A DNA stretch of 64,000 nucleotides, from contig CANOHT010000007.1 in NCBI GenBank assembly GCA_947565865.1, positions 1 through 64,000 on the forward strand. The letters are read 5' to 3'. Position 1 is the first letter of the stretch; each line of letters opens with the position of its first letter. The DNA comes from an uncultured Clostridia bacterium (GTDB lineage Bacteria; Bacillota; Clostridia; Christensenellales; Aristaeellaceae). A model generated the notes under the pieces. The model did no database searches. It was not told where the DNA came from and worked only from the letters and a program-made list of their open reading frames with translations. Of this stretch, positions 16,971-24,401 are shown one piece after another. Position numbers and translations under genes: made by a program.

Positions 16971-16976
16971 ATTATA
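16971..16976 (-). promoter_or_regulatory. Extended -10 promoter of mnmG
   Basis: On the minus strand TGGTATAAT forms an extended -10 box with TATAAT at 16976-16971. The -35 region is weak. Transcription would start about 60 nt before the mnmG start codon. The 303-bp gap to pgi holds this promoter, a palindrome and the pgi promoter. Confidence 0.5.
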
Positions 16977-17088
16977 CCACACCTTGCCCCGGGATGCCAT
17001 GCCCGAAGGCGGATTTTCATTTGTCTGCGCGTCGGGCGCGACTGCGGGAAAACCGTTTGCCGTTTAAGCGGGGAGGACGTGAAATATT

Positions 17089-17118
17089 TCACAAAAGTAG
17101 CGTGAGCCACTTTTGTGA
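17089..17118. promoter_or_regulatory. Palindrome overlapping the pgi -35 region
   Basis: TCACAAAAGTAGC (17089-17101) and GCCACTTTTGTGA (17106-17118) are inverted copies with one mismatch and a 4-nt loop. It resembles the opening hairpin of the dispersed repeat family, but none of that family's other modules follow. It could be an operator, a solo repeat hairpin or a terminator for incoming transcripts. Confidence 0.5.
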
Positions 17119-17139
17119 CGCGCGAAAGTGTGGTATACT
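17111..17139 (+). promoter_or_regulatory. Promoter of pgi
   Basis: TATACT (17134-17139) is preceded 17 bp upstream by the weak -35 TTTTGT (17111-17116). Transcription would start about 65 nt before the pgi start codon. Confidence 0.55.
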
Positions 17140-17209
17140 ATGGGAGAAGCTTCCCGGCCAGCCGCGAACGCGACGGGGCCGGATGATTTCCATAGAAAGG
17201 ATGATACCC

Positions 17210-18634
17210 ATGGCTGATATGATGAAAAAGCCCATCGTGCTCAACGTCAACAACATGATGGCCGATACGCTGGGCTTCCAGTACGGCATTGCCAGGAGCG
17301 CCGTGGAGGAGTACGTGCCCTTTGCGGCCGCCGCCAATCAGGCGGTGCAGGCTGCCCGCGGCACCGGCTGGCTGGGTTGGACGGAGCTGCCCTATAATCA
17401 GGAGGAAATCGTCGCGAACATCGAGCGGACGGCCCGGCGTGTCCGGGAAAACTTCGATACCTTCGTGGTGCTGGGCATCGGTGGCTCCGCGCTGGGGCCC
17501 ATCGCCGTGCAGCAGGCGCTCAATCACCTGCATTACAACGAGCTTCCCGCCGAAAAGCGCGGCGGCCCCCGTCTTTACGTCGAGGACAACATCGACCCCG
17601 AGCGGATGCAGGCCCTGCTGGACGTCATTGACGTGAAAACCACCTGCTTCAACGTCATCACCAAGTCCGGCGCTACCGCCGAGACCATGAGCCAGTACCT
17701 GATTATCAGCGAACTGCTGAAAAAGGAGGTCGGCGACAAGTGGGCTGACCACATTATCGCCACCACCGACTGTGAGAAGGGCAACCTCATCAAGCTGGCC
17801 AAGGAGCACGGCTTCGACCTGTTCTACATCCCCGGCAGCGTGGGCGGCCGCTTCTCCGAGCTGTCTCCCGTGGGTCTGATTCCCGCGGCGGTGTGCGGCA
17901 TCGACATCCGCGCCATGCTGGAGGGCGCCGCCGCCATGGACGCGCGCTGCAAGAGCGATGACGTGTGGAGGAATCCCGCGCTGCTGGAGGCGACCCTGCA
18001 GTACATCTGCATGGAGGACATGAGCATCAACATCCAGGTCGCCATGCCTTACGCCGACAGCCTGAAATATATGGCCGACTGGTTCTGCCAGCTGTGGGCC
18101 GAGTCCCTGGGCAAGAACGTGACCCGCAAGGGCATGGCCGGCAATTTCGGCCAGACGCCCGCCAAGTCCCTGGGCGTGACGGATCAGCACAGCCAGCTGC
18201 AGCTGTACACCGAGGGCCCCTATGACAAGGTTATTACCCTGCTGAAGGTGGAGAACTTCCGTCAGGAGTGCCCCATCCCCCACGGCTGCGAGGAATTCCC
18301 GGACGTGGCCTTCCTGGGCGGCAAGAGCCTGAACCAGCTGATCGAGGCCGAGCGCCAGGGCACCGAGTATGCCCTGATGAAGAAGGGCCGCATGAGCCAG
18401 TGCATCACCCTGCCGGAGGTGAACGCCTACACCATCGGCCAGCTGATCTACTTCTACGAGATGACCACGGCTTATGTCGGTGAGCTGCTGGACATCGACG
18501 CCTTCAATCAGCCCGGTGTGGAAGAGAGCAAGATTGCTTCCTACGCGGTGCTGGGCAACACCTCCGCCAAGTACCAGGCCAAGGCCCAGGAAATGGCGAA
18601 GAAGCCCGCCCAGAAGGAAATGTATATTCTGTAA
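17210..18634 (+). CDS. pgi: Glucose-6-phosphate isomerase
   Basis: A 474-residue glycolytic enzyme interconverting glucose 6-phosphate and fructose 6-phosphate. Family landmarks are GIGGSALGP, KSGATAETM (phosphate binding), GSVGGRFSELSPVGL and a C-terminal conserved region around GVEESK. The start ATG 17210 has AAAGG about 9 nt upstream; ATG 17183 is possible. An open frame extends far upstream antisense to mnmG, but it is not coding. Confidence 0.96.
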   Translation: MADMMKKPIVLNVNNMMADTLGFQYGIARSAVEEYVPFAAAANQAVQAARGTGWLGWTELPYNQEEIVANIERTARRVRENFDTFVVLGIGGSALGPIAVQQALNHLHYNELPAEKRGGPRLYVEDNIDPERMQALLDVIDVKTTCFNVITKSGATAETMSQYLIISELLKKEVGDKWADHIIATTDCEKGNLIKLAKEHGFDLFYIPGSVGGRFSELSPVGLIPAAVCGIDIRAMLEGAAAMDARCKSDDVWRNPALLEATLQYICMEDMSINIQVAMPYADSLKYMADWFCQLWAESLGKNVTRKGMAGNFGQTPAKSLGVTDQHSQLQLYTEGPYDKVITLLKVENFRQECPIPHGCEEFPDVAFLGGKSLNQLIEAERQGTEYALMKKGRMSQCITLPEVNAYTIGQLIYFYEMTTAYVGELLDIDAFNQPGVEESKIASYAVLGNTSAKYQAKAQEMAKKPAQKEMYIL

Positions 18635-18647
18635 CAGCCACCGTCAC

Positions 18648-18687
18648 GGGCTGCCTGGACGCGAAATGTCCCGGCAGCCCTTTTTTT
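18648..18687 (+). terminator. Intrinsic terminator of pgi
   Basis: GGGCTGCC (18648-18655) pairs perfectly with GGCAGCCC (18673-18680), and seven Ts follow. Confidence 0.9.
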
Positions 18688-18783
18688 CTGTGCCGAAAAC
18701 GCCGGCGCAGACAGGGAAAGGCTTCCTCTATGGCGAATTCTTCTACAATAATGTATTCTGCCTGAGCGAAGGAGGCGGACACT

Positions 18784-19287
18784 ATGAACGACGTTTTGCG
18801 CCGCGCCCGGGCGATGCTGCGGGATGTTACCCCGCTGCGAAGCGACTGCGGGCTGTGCTGCGGCCACCGCTGCTGTGCGAGCGCCGAGGCCGAGGCCACG
18901 GGGATGCTGCTCTTTCCCGGGGAAGCGGCGTACTATGCCGAAAGGATGGGGTATACCCTTCGGGAAGCCAAGCAGGGTACGCTGCTGATGTGCGAGGGCA
19001 GCTGCAGCCGGGAGGAGCGTCCGCTGGCCTGCCGGATCTTCCCGCTGCTGCCTGTGGTGCGGGAGGACGGCGTAAAAGTGGCTGTTGATTTTCGTGCCCG
19101 GAGCGTGTGTCCCCTGGCGCGGCAAGGACGCAGCGCCATGAGCGATGAGTTTATCCACGCGGTACGGGAAGCCGGTCGCGTCCTGTGCGAGGATGAAGTA
19201 CAGCGGTCGTTTTTGCTGATGCTGACCCACGCTCAGGATGAATGGAAGGCCCTTCGGCGGCAGTTTGGAGGCGAGCGGCATGTTTGA
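18784..19287 (+). CDS. Cysteine-cluster (YkgJ-like) protein
   Basis: A 167-residue protein with a metal-binding cysteine pattern: CGLCC...HRCC near residues 22-31, then MCEGSC and LACRIFP near 60-80, and a further cysteine in RSVCPLA. This resembles the zinc/iron-chelating CxxCxxCC family. GAAGGAGGCGG precedes the ATG. Its end overlaps the methyltransferase start by 8 nt, so the two are co-translated. The function is unknown. Confidence 0.72.
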   Translation: MNDVLRRARAMLRDVTPLRSDCGLCCGHRCCASAEAEATGMLLFPGEAAYYAERMGYTLREAKQGTLLMCEGSCSREERPLACRIFPLLPVVREDGVKVAVDFRARSVCPLARQGRSAMSDEFIHAVREAGRVLCEDEVQRSFLLMLTHAQDEWKALRRQFGGERHV

Positions 19288-20494
19288 GCAGATCAGCGTC
19301 GGCAGGGAAATCACCGGCACAGGCGAGAGCCTGCTGCTCCAGGGCGACGGCGCGGCATCCCTTCCCGCCCTTCAGCCGTACATGGGCCGGGTGCAGGCCG
19401 TGTACATCGACCCGCCCTTCATGACGGGGGACAGCTTCGTGCGCCGCCGCCGCTATGGCGCCAAGGGCTGGCGGACGGGAACGCCCTCGGTGTCTCTGCC
19501 GGCTTATGAGGATCGCTTCAAGGATCGGGACGCCTATATGACGCTTCTGCGGGGGCTTGTTCAGCAGGCCCATCGGCTGCTGAACAAGACGGGCGTTTTG
19601 TGCCTGCACCTGGACTGGCGGATGGCGGCCTATGCCCGGCTGCTCTGCGACGAGGTCTTCGGGGAGAAGCGCTTTCTCAATGAGATCATCTGGGCGTATG
19701 AGAGCGGAGGCAGGGCCAAGCGTTATTTCAGCCGCAAGCATGATGTGATCCTGCTCTACGCCAAGACGCGGCAGTACCGCTTCGACCTGACCCGGGTGCC
19801 TCTGGAGCGCGCCAATGCCCGCCGCAACCACATGCGCCGGAGCGTGGATGAGCAGGGCCGGAGCTACCGCAGCATCCGCTCGGGGGGCAAGGTTTATCGG
19901 TACTACGAGGATCAGCCGGTCTACCCAGGGGATGTGTGGTCGGACATCAGCCATTTGCAGCAGCGCGACCCTGAGCGTACCGGCTATGCCACCCAGAAGC
20001 CCCTGCGCCTGCTGGAACGTCTGCTGCGCCCCCTGGTGATGCCTGGCGACCTGGTGTGTGATTTGTGCTGCGGCAGCGGCACCACCCTGGCCGTGGCTCA
20101 GAGCCTGGGCTGCGCCTACATCGGCGTGGACAAAAGCTCCCAGGCGCTGATGGTGGCCCGGAGCCGCCTTCGCCCGGAGAATGTGACGCTGCTCAGCCCC
20201 AGCGCGGGGGATGCGGCCCCCTTGGAGGGCACCTTTGAGGACGGAGTGCTTCTGCTGACGGATTTCCGCGCCCGGCATCCGGCGTTCCCGGCCACGGAGC
20301 AGGCCTTCGATCGGCTGGAAAGCTGGTCGGCAGGCTATGAGAGCCCGGAGGGCATGGTGGCCCTGCAGCATTTTCAGCGCACGAATCGGCAGCCGGAGCT
20401 GCCGCTGATGTGCTTCCTGCCGGAGCTGCCCGGCCCGCTGATGGTCGCCACGGTGGATGCCGCAGGCGCCCGGCGGGTGTACAGGATGATATAA
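19280..20494 (+). CDS. Site-specific DNA methyltransferase (beta class), orphan
   Basis: A 404-residue SAM-dependent methyltransferase. Catalytic motif IV DPPF (D44) precedes the SAM-binding motif I DLCCGSGTT (about 261-269), the order of the beta class. DPPF favours N6-adenine methylation. The intervening target-recognition region and a C-terminal tail of about 110 residues show nothing familiar. The start is ATG 19280 with GGAGGCGAG upstream; a longer frame begins 42 nt earlier. No restriction or specificity subunit lies nearby, so it appears solitary. Coupling to a cysteine-cluster gene is unusual. Confidence 0.83.
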   Translation: MFEQISVGREITGTGESLLLQGDGAASLPALQPYMGRVQAVYIDPPFMTGDSFVRRRRYGAKGWRTGTPSVSLPAYEDRFKDRDAYMTLLRGLVQQAHRLLNKTGVLCLHLDWRMAAYARLLCDEVFGEKRFLNEIIWAYESGGRAKRYFSRKHDVILLYAKTRQYRFDLTRVPLERANARRNHMRRSVDEQGRSYRSIRSGGKVYRYYEDQPVYPGDVWSDISHLQQRDPERTGYATQKPLRLLERLLRPLVMPGDLVCDLCCGSGTTLAVAQSLGCAYIGVDKSSQALMVARSRLRPENVTLLSPSAGDAAPLEGTFEDGVLLLTDFRARHPAFPATEQAFDRLESWSAGYESPEGMVALQHFQRTNRQPELPLMCFLPELPGPLMVATVDAAGARRVYRMI

Positions 20495-20526
20495 GCACTT
20501 CGCGCGTCACAGCATGTCAAGAATCC

Positions 20527-20673
20527 GGGCAAGCGTCGGAGGGCCCGCAGACCCTCTGACGGTTCATTGAAGATCGGTAGCGTGTACGGCGATTTTCGCT
20601 TTTCGGCACGAAAGGCTTCCTTATACAGTCAAGCGGTCGGGAAAGCGCCAGCGCCGTTCAAGCAGTGCAGTGT
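20527..20673 (-). repeat. Dispersed intergenic repeat, copy B (reverse orientation)
   Basis: On the minus strand it contains CGAAAATCGCCGTACACGCT, then GTCAGAGGGTCTGCGGGCCC and TCCGACG, matching copies A and D. The 5' module around TTTCCCGACCG is diverged, and no strong opening hairpin is visible. Confidence 0.62.
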
Positions 20674-20793
20674 GCGATGAATGGGGGGCGTAGCCTCCTC
20701 GACAACGGGCAACCTGCCCGGCCGGGGTATCGGACGGCATAACCGCCTTCCTCCCGCCATAGGATCAACCGCGGCGGCTGCATGATATTACCC

Positions 20794-20823
20794 TTGACTA
20801 ACCGACTGCCGCCGTGCTATGGT
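20794..20823 (+). promoter_or_regulatory. Promoter of the riboswitch-mntP transcript
   Basis: TTGACT (20794-20799), 18-bp spacer, TATGGT (20818-20823). The predicted start falls just at the beginning of the riboswitch. Confidence 0.6.
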
Positions 20824-20827
20824 ACGT

Positions 20828-20959
20828 GGGTAAGGGAGTAGTCGGCGCGGTGACGCGGGACGAAGTCAACATCTTGGGGAATTCCCCTGGCTTTGTACAT
20901 AGCGACGAGACTTATCCGCCTTGGCCATTGGGCGCATTGCGGATGAGCCTCGCTTTTTT
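20828..20959 (+). promoter_or_regulatory. yybP-ykoY manganese riboswitch with intrinsic terminator
   Basis: The aptamer has the family signature AAGGGAGTAG in L1, AAGTCAACAT and TGGCTTTGT on the two sides of the central helix, and CGAGACTTATCC closing it. P1 is GGGTAAG (20828-20834) with CTTATCC (20911-20917). The same 3' arm, with CGAG before it, can pair instead with GCGGATGAG and CTCG (20939-20952), forming a terminator with six Ts. Manganese binding that stabilises P1 would therefore block termination and turn on mntP. The downstream gene fits this well. Confidence 0.85.
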
Positions 20960-20991
20960 GTCGGGCCGGGGGATGGAGGGGAGTCGTCGCC

Positions 20992-21555
20992 ATGGGTATG
21001 ATGGAGCTGTTTCTCATTGCGGTGGGGCTGAGCATGGACGCCTTCGCGGTATCGGTGTGCAAAGGGCTTTCGGTCAGCAAAACAAACTATAAGCACGCCC
21101 TGTGCGTGGGCGCGTACTTCGGCGGCTTTCAGGCGCTGATGCCCCTGCTGGGCTTTCTGCTGGGACGGCAGTTTGAATCCCTGATTACCAGCGTGGATCA
21201 CTGGATTGCCTTCGTCTTGCTGGCCATCATCGGCGGCAACATGATTCGCGAGTCCTTCAAGGAGGAAGAAGAGGAGTTGAACGCCTCCTTCGCCTTCAGA
21301 ACCATGCTGCCCCTGGCGCTGGCTACCAGCATTGACGCCCTGGCCATGGGCGTAACCTTCGCCTTCCTGCGGGTGGACATCGTGCCGGCGGTGCTGTTTA
21401 TCGGCGTGATTACCTTCGTGCTGTCCGCTGTGGGACTGAAGGCGGGCAATGTCTTTGGCGTGAAGTACAAGGCCCGGGCGGAGCTGTTCGGCGGTGTCGT
21501 TCTGGTGCTGATGGGGCTGAAAATCCTCCTGGAGCACCTGGGCATTTTGGGCTGA
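20992..21555 (+). CDS. mntP: Manganese efflux pump MntP
   Basis: A 187-residue membrane exporter of Mn(II), family length, with six hydrophobic segments in two repeats. The repeats carry the conserved acidic motifs SMDAFAVS and SIDALAMG, which take part in metal transport. GGAGGGG lies before ATG 20992; ATG 20998 is an alternative start. A manganese riboswitch precedes it, as in many bacteria. Confidence 0.95.
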   Translation: MGMMELFLIAVGLSMDAFAVSVCKGLSVSKTNYKHALCVGAYFGGFQALMPLLGFLLGRQFESLITSVDHWIAFVLLAIIGGNMIRESFKEEEEELNASFAFRTMLPLALATSIDALAMGVTFAFLRVDIVPAVLFIGVITFVLSAVGLKAGNVFGVKYKARAELFGGVVLVLMGLKILLEHLGILG

Positions 21556-21668
21556 AGTCGCACATTGTTCACATTTCCTTCACGCGCAGGTCAAGAAAGT
21601 ATGGGATAATGATCCTGCCGTCAGATACCCCGAACGACGGACTGTACCTGAAGGATGTGACGAGCAAG

Positions 21669-21902
21669 ATGAAGAAAATGGTTGATACCGTCATGGTGAT
21701 GGCACTTTTGATGTCCAGTATCCCCGGACTGGCGGAAAAGGCTCCGGCGGATGTATTCCCGTTGGTGGCGGAGGATGCGGAGCACGAGATGGCCCTGGCG
21801 GATGATGAAGGCATGAACGGCCACCTGGGGAGCGATGGCGCCGGGCCGCATCCGCGGAGGGACACGACGAATGCCGTAGAGGAAGGGCGTCTTTGTGGAT
21901 AA
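21669..21902 (+). CDS. Small predicted secreted protein
   Basis: A 77-residue product with a plausible signal peptide: MKK start, hydrophobic core VMVMALLMSS, and an IPGLA cleavage site before EKAPADV. The remaining ~56 residues are acidic at first, then contain HPRRD. No homologue is recognised. Its last 8 nt overlap the GTG start of the DUF4298 gene, the main sign that it is translated. Ribosome binding (AAGGATG) is moderate. It might be non-coding. Confidence 0.4.
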   Translation: MKKMVDTVMVMALLMSSIPGLAEKAPADVFPLVAEDAEHEMALADDEGMNGHLGSDGAGPHPRRDTTNAVEEGRLCG

Positions 21903-22248
21903 GGAGCAGATGGAGCGCATCCAAGCCATGGAGTGCGCGCTGAACGAGGCCGCCAACGCGGTTCGAGAGCTGAGGGGGGCCTTGGCGCGATATGAAAGGG
22001 CCTGTCCTCTGATACAGCGATTGAAGGCATATTATGAAAGCCCGCGGTGGCTGAAGGATTATGATGACGATCAGGCTGGAAAACTTCCGAAGGAGCTTCG
22101 GCGCGGCGTGCTGACCGAGGATGCGGTTTATGACCTTTTGGGAGACACGGCGGAGGCGGAGCGGATCATGGCGGCCATGGGCAAACGGCGAATAAGCGCC
22201 GATGCAGCTGCCGCTGCCCAGACAGCAGAGCATGAGCCAGGCGGCTGA
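21895..22248 (+). CDS. DUF4298 family protein
   Basis: A 117-residue protein with the DUF4298 core PLIQRLKAYYESPRWLKDY and RGVLTEDAVYDLL in the C-terminal half, after an N-terminal helical region that could form a coiled coil. The start is GTG 21895, behind GAGGAAGG; ATG 21910 is an alternative. Proteins of this family have no known role. Confidence 0.78.
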   Translation: MDKEQMERIQAMECALNEAANAVRELRGALARYERACPLIQRLKAYYESPRWLKDYDDDQAGKLPKELRRGVLTEDAVYDLLGDTAEAERIMAAMGKRRISADAAAAAQTAEHEPGG

Positions 22249-22257
22249 CAATCGAAG

Positions 22258-22295
22258 AGCACCCCGTGGGTTCAGCGCAGCCTGCGGGGCTTTTT
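22258..22295 (+). terminator. Intrinsic terminator after the DUF4298 gene
   Basis: AGCACCCCG (22258-22266) pairs with CGGGGC (22285-22290), with one bulge, and TTTTT follows. Confidence 0.75.
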
Positions 22296-22378
22296 GTCGC
22301 CGAGAAAGACTTACGCTGACCGGCAGGAATTCTCCCCTTCATTCGCGAATGTTTCATCCGAGCAAGGGGGATTTTACC

Positions 22379-23422
22379 ATGTATAAGGTTGGCGTTTACT
22401 TTGGAAGATTTTGCCCGCCGCACCGGGGCCATCTGTATCAGATGATGATGGCGTCCACGCAGTGCGAAAAGCTGATTGTGGTGATTTCCGACAACCGGCG
22501 TCAGACCGAAGCCATCTGCGAGGAGGCTGGGCTGCCGGTGATTACCTATCAGCTGCGCAAGCAGTGGATGAGCCAGCAGGTGCAGGATATGGAGCATATC
22601 GAGGTGCGTATCCTGGATGAAACGGATATTCCTGTGTACCCGGACGGATGGCCGCTGTGGTCGGAGCGGATGCGCCAGGTGGTGCCCGAGCGGATTGATG
22701 CTTTCTTTGTGGGCGACCGGGAGTACGATTTGCCGCTGAAGCGGTACTTCCCGGACAGCGCCATCGAGCTGTTCGATCCCTCGCGCAGCCGGTATCCGAT
22801 TTCGGCTACGGAGATTCGCCGGGACATCCTGAACAACTGGCATTATATCCTGGGCCCGGCCCGGCCCTTCTTCGCTAAAAAGGTGCTGATTGCCGGCACG
22901 GAATCCTGCGGCAAGACAACCCTGACCAAGTGCCTGGCTAAGCTGTACAATACCTCCTGGTCGGAGGAGGTGGGCCGTTATTATGCCGAGAAATATCTGG
23001 GCGGGGACGAGACCATCTATACCGACGAAGACTTCGGCCGTATGGCGCACCTCCAGGCGGAACAGGATTACCAGGCCCTGCGCAACGCCAACAAGGTCTG
23101 CTTTTTTGATACGGACGCGGTGGTGACGGATTATTACAGCGAACTTTATATGGGGCACCGCAACAAGCTGGTCGAGGCCTATATCAACCCCGACCGCTAT
23201 GATGTGCTGCTGCTTTTGATGCCGGATGTGCGCTGGGTAGATGACGGTATGCGCCTCAATGGCAGCCAGGAACGCCGGGAGATGCTGAACCGCCGCCTGG
23301 TGGACATGTACCGGGAATTCGGCTTTGGCGATAAGATGGTTTTTGTCCGGGGCGATTACTACCAGCGGCTGACCACCGCCATCGACCTGGTGGACAATAT
23401 GCTCAGGCTTCAGCAGAAATAA
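22379..23422 (+). CDS. nadR: NadR-type NMN adenylyltransferase / nicotinamide riboside kinase
   Basis: A 347-residue bifunctional NAD-salvage enzyme. The N-terminal nucleotidylyltransferase domain carries GRFCPPHRGH and the late motif YPISATEIRRD. The C-terminal kinase domain carries the P-loop GTESCGKTT at about 173-181. Unlike enterobacterial NadR, there is no N-terminal helix-turn-helix, so it is an enzyme and not a repressor. ATG 22379 follows AAGGGGG. It probably converts nicotinamide riboside to NMN and then to NAD. Confidence 0.9.
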   Translation: MYKVGVYFGRFCPPHRGHLYQMMMASTQCEKLIVVISDNRRQTEAICEEAGLPVITYQLRKQWMSQQVQDMEHIEVRILDETDIPVYPDGWPLWSERMRQVVPERIDAFFVGDREYDLPLKRYFPDSAIELFDPSRSRYPISATEIRRDILNNWHYILGPARPFFAKKVLIAGTESCGKTTLTKCLAKLYNTSWSEEVGRYYAEKYLGGDETIYTDEDFGRMAHLQAEQDYQALRNANKVCFFDTDAVVTDYYSELYMGHRNKLVEAYINPDRYDVLLLLMPDVRWVDDGMRLNGSQERREMLNRRLVDMYREFGFGDKMVFVRGDYYQRLTTAIDLVDNMLRLQQK

Positions 23423-23544
23423 AGGGCCGGTATCGCGGCGAAGACACCGTGGCGACGGCGGCTGCCCATATTGGCGCTGGTTGATGTGCCTTCGGGCGTG
23501 TAAGGAAGCCGGAAGGGCTGCGCCGCTTAACCGATGAAGGGAAT

Positions 23545-24231
23545 TCAGGGGCGCTCCAATTCGTCCCGGAGCAGCTGGATGGCATGTTTCTCCACTCGGG
23601 AAACATAGCTGCGGGAAATACCCAGGATGTCAGCGATTTCATGCTGGGGGTGTTGTACGCCGTCTGTCAGGCCATAGCGCATTTCCAGCACCAGCCGCTC
23701 CCGGGCGGGAAGACAGGTCAGGATTCGCTGGACGCGCTCAAAGGTCACCTTGCGGATAACCGTTTCCTCCAAGGCGTCCTGATCCGTGCCCAGGATGTCC
23801 ATGAAGGTGATGTCGTTGCCCTCGCCATCGGTGCCGATGGGATCCTGCAGGGACACGTCGCCCTGGCGCTTGCGGGAGGAGCGCAGCGTCATCAGTATTT
23901 CGTTTTCGATGCACCGGGCGGCGTAGGTGCCCAGCGCCGTACCCGAGGTGGGCTTGAAGCTGTTCACCGCCTTAATCAGTCCGATCACCCCGATGGAAAT
24001 CAGGTCATCCGCGCCGTAGCCGGGAACCTGATACTTCCGGGCAATATGGCTGACCAGGCGCAGGTTGTGGGTAATGAGCTCCTTGCGGGCTTCGTCGTCG
24101 CCCTCCGCCATCCGGCGAACAGCGGCGTCCTCCTCCTTGCGGCTCAGGGGCTTGGGAAACTGGGATTTCCCCGTGATGTAGCCCATGAAAAAAAGGCATT
24201 CCCGCAGCAATATAGCCAGCAATTCCAGCAT
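23545..24231 (-). CDS. sigK: RNA polymerase sporulation sigma factor SigK (pro-sigma-K)
   Basis: A 228-residue late mother-cell sigma factor. The hydrophobic N-terminus MLELLAILLRECLFFMGY corresponds to the membrane-inserted pro-sequence removed in Bacillus; Y18 aligns with the first mature residue there. Region 2 has DLISIGVIGLIKAVNSF and YAARCIENEILM; region 4 ends with ISRSYVSRVEKHA. The gene is intact, with no skin-like insertion. ATG at 24231 follows GGGAGGG. The converging gap to nadR (23423-23544) shows no clear terminator. Confidence 0.95.
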   Translation of the reverse strand: MLELLAILLRECLFFMGYITGKSQFPKPLSRKEEDAAVRRMAEGDDEARKELITHNLRLVSHIARKYQVPGYGADDLISIGVIGLIKAVNSFKPTSGTALGTYAARCIENEILMTLRSSRKRQGDVSLQDPIGTDGEGNDITFMDILGTDQDALEETVIRKVTFERVQRILTCLPARERLVLEMRYGLTDGVQHPQHEIADILGISRSYVSRVEKHAIQLLRDELERP

Positions 24232-24296
24232 CAGACATCCCTCCCGGGAAAATCTACGCGGCGGGAGGGAGACATAGTACGGCTGCTGACGGCAAG

Positions 24297-24306
24297 TTTG
24301 TCGAAA
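24297..24306 (+). promoter_or_regulatory. Candidate Spo0A box between sigK and the AraC-type gene
   Basis: TTTGTCGAAA contains TGTCGAA, the Spo0A-P binding core. It lies 26 nt upstream of the -35 box of the rightward gene and about 65 nt upstream of the sigK start codon. It is a single short match, so chance is possible. Confidence 0.35.
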
Positions 24307-24331
24307 TCAAAGGAATATTTCGTCAAAGACC

Positions 24332-24360
24332 TTGACGCTGGCCCAAACGGGCTGTATAAT
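24332..24360 (+). promoter_or_regulatory. Promoter of the AraC-type regulator gene
   Basis: TTGACG (24332-24337), 17-bp spacer, TATAAT (24355-24360): a strong sigma-A promoter. Confidence 0.82.
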
Positions 24361-24401
24361 GGACATAATGGAAATTGTACCTTCTGGGGAGGAGGATGGG
24401 C

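Noticed and set aside
15566..18634. A 1022-codon open frame on the plus strand running through mnmG into pgi
   Set aside because: Only the last 474 codons (from 17210) are pgi. The upstream part is antisense to mnmG and open because of GC-rich codon structure.
23545..24231. A skin-type interruption of sigK
   Set aside because: The frame is continuous from the pro-sequence through region 4 and nothing is inserted.
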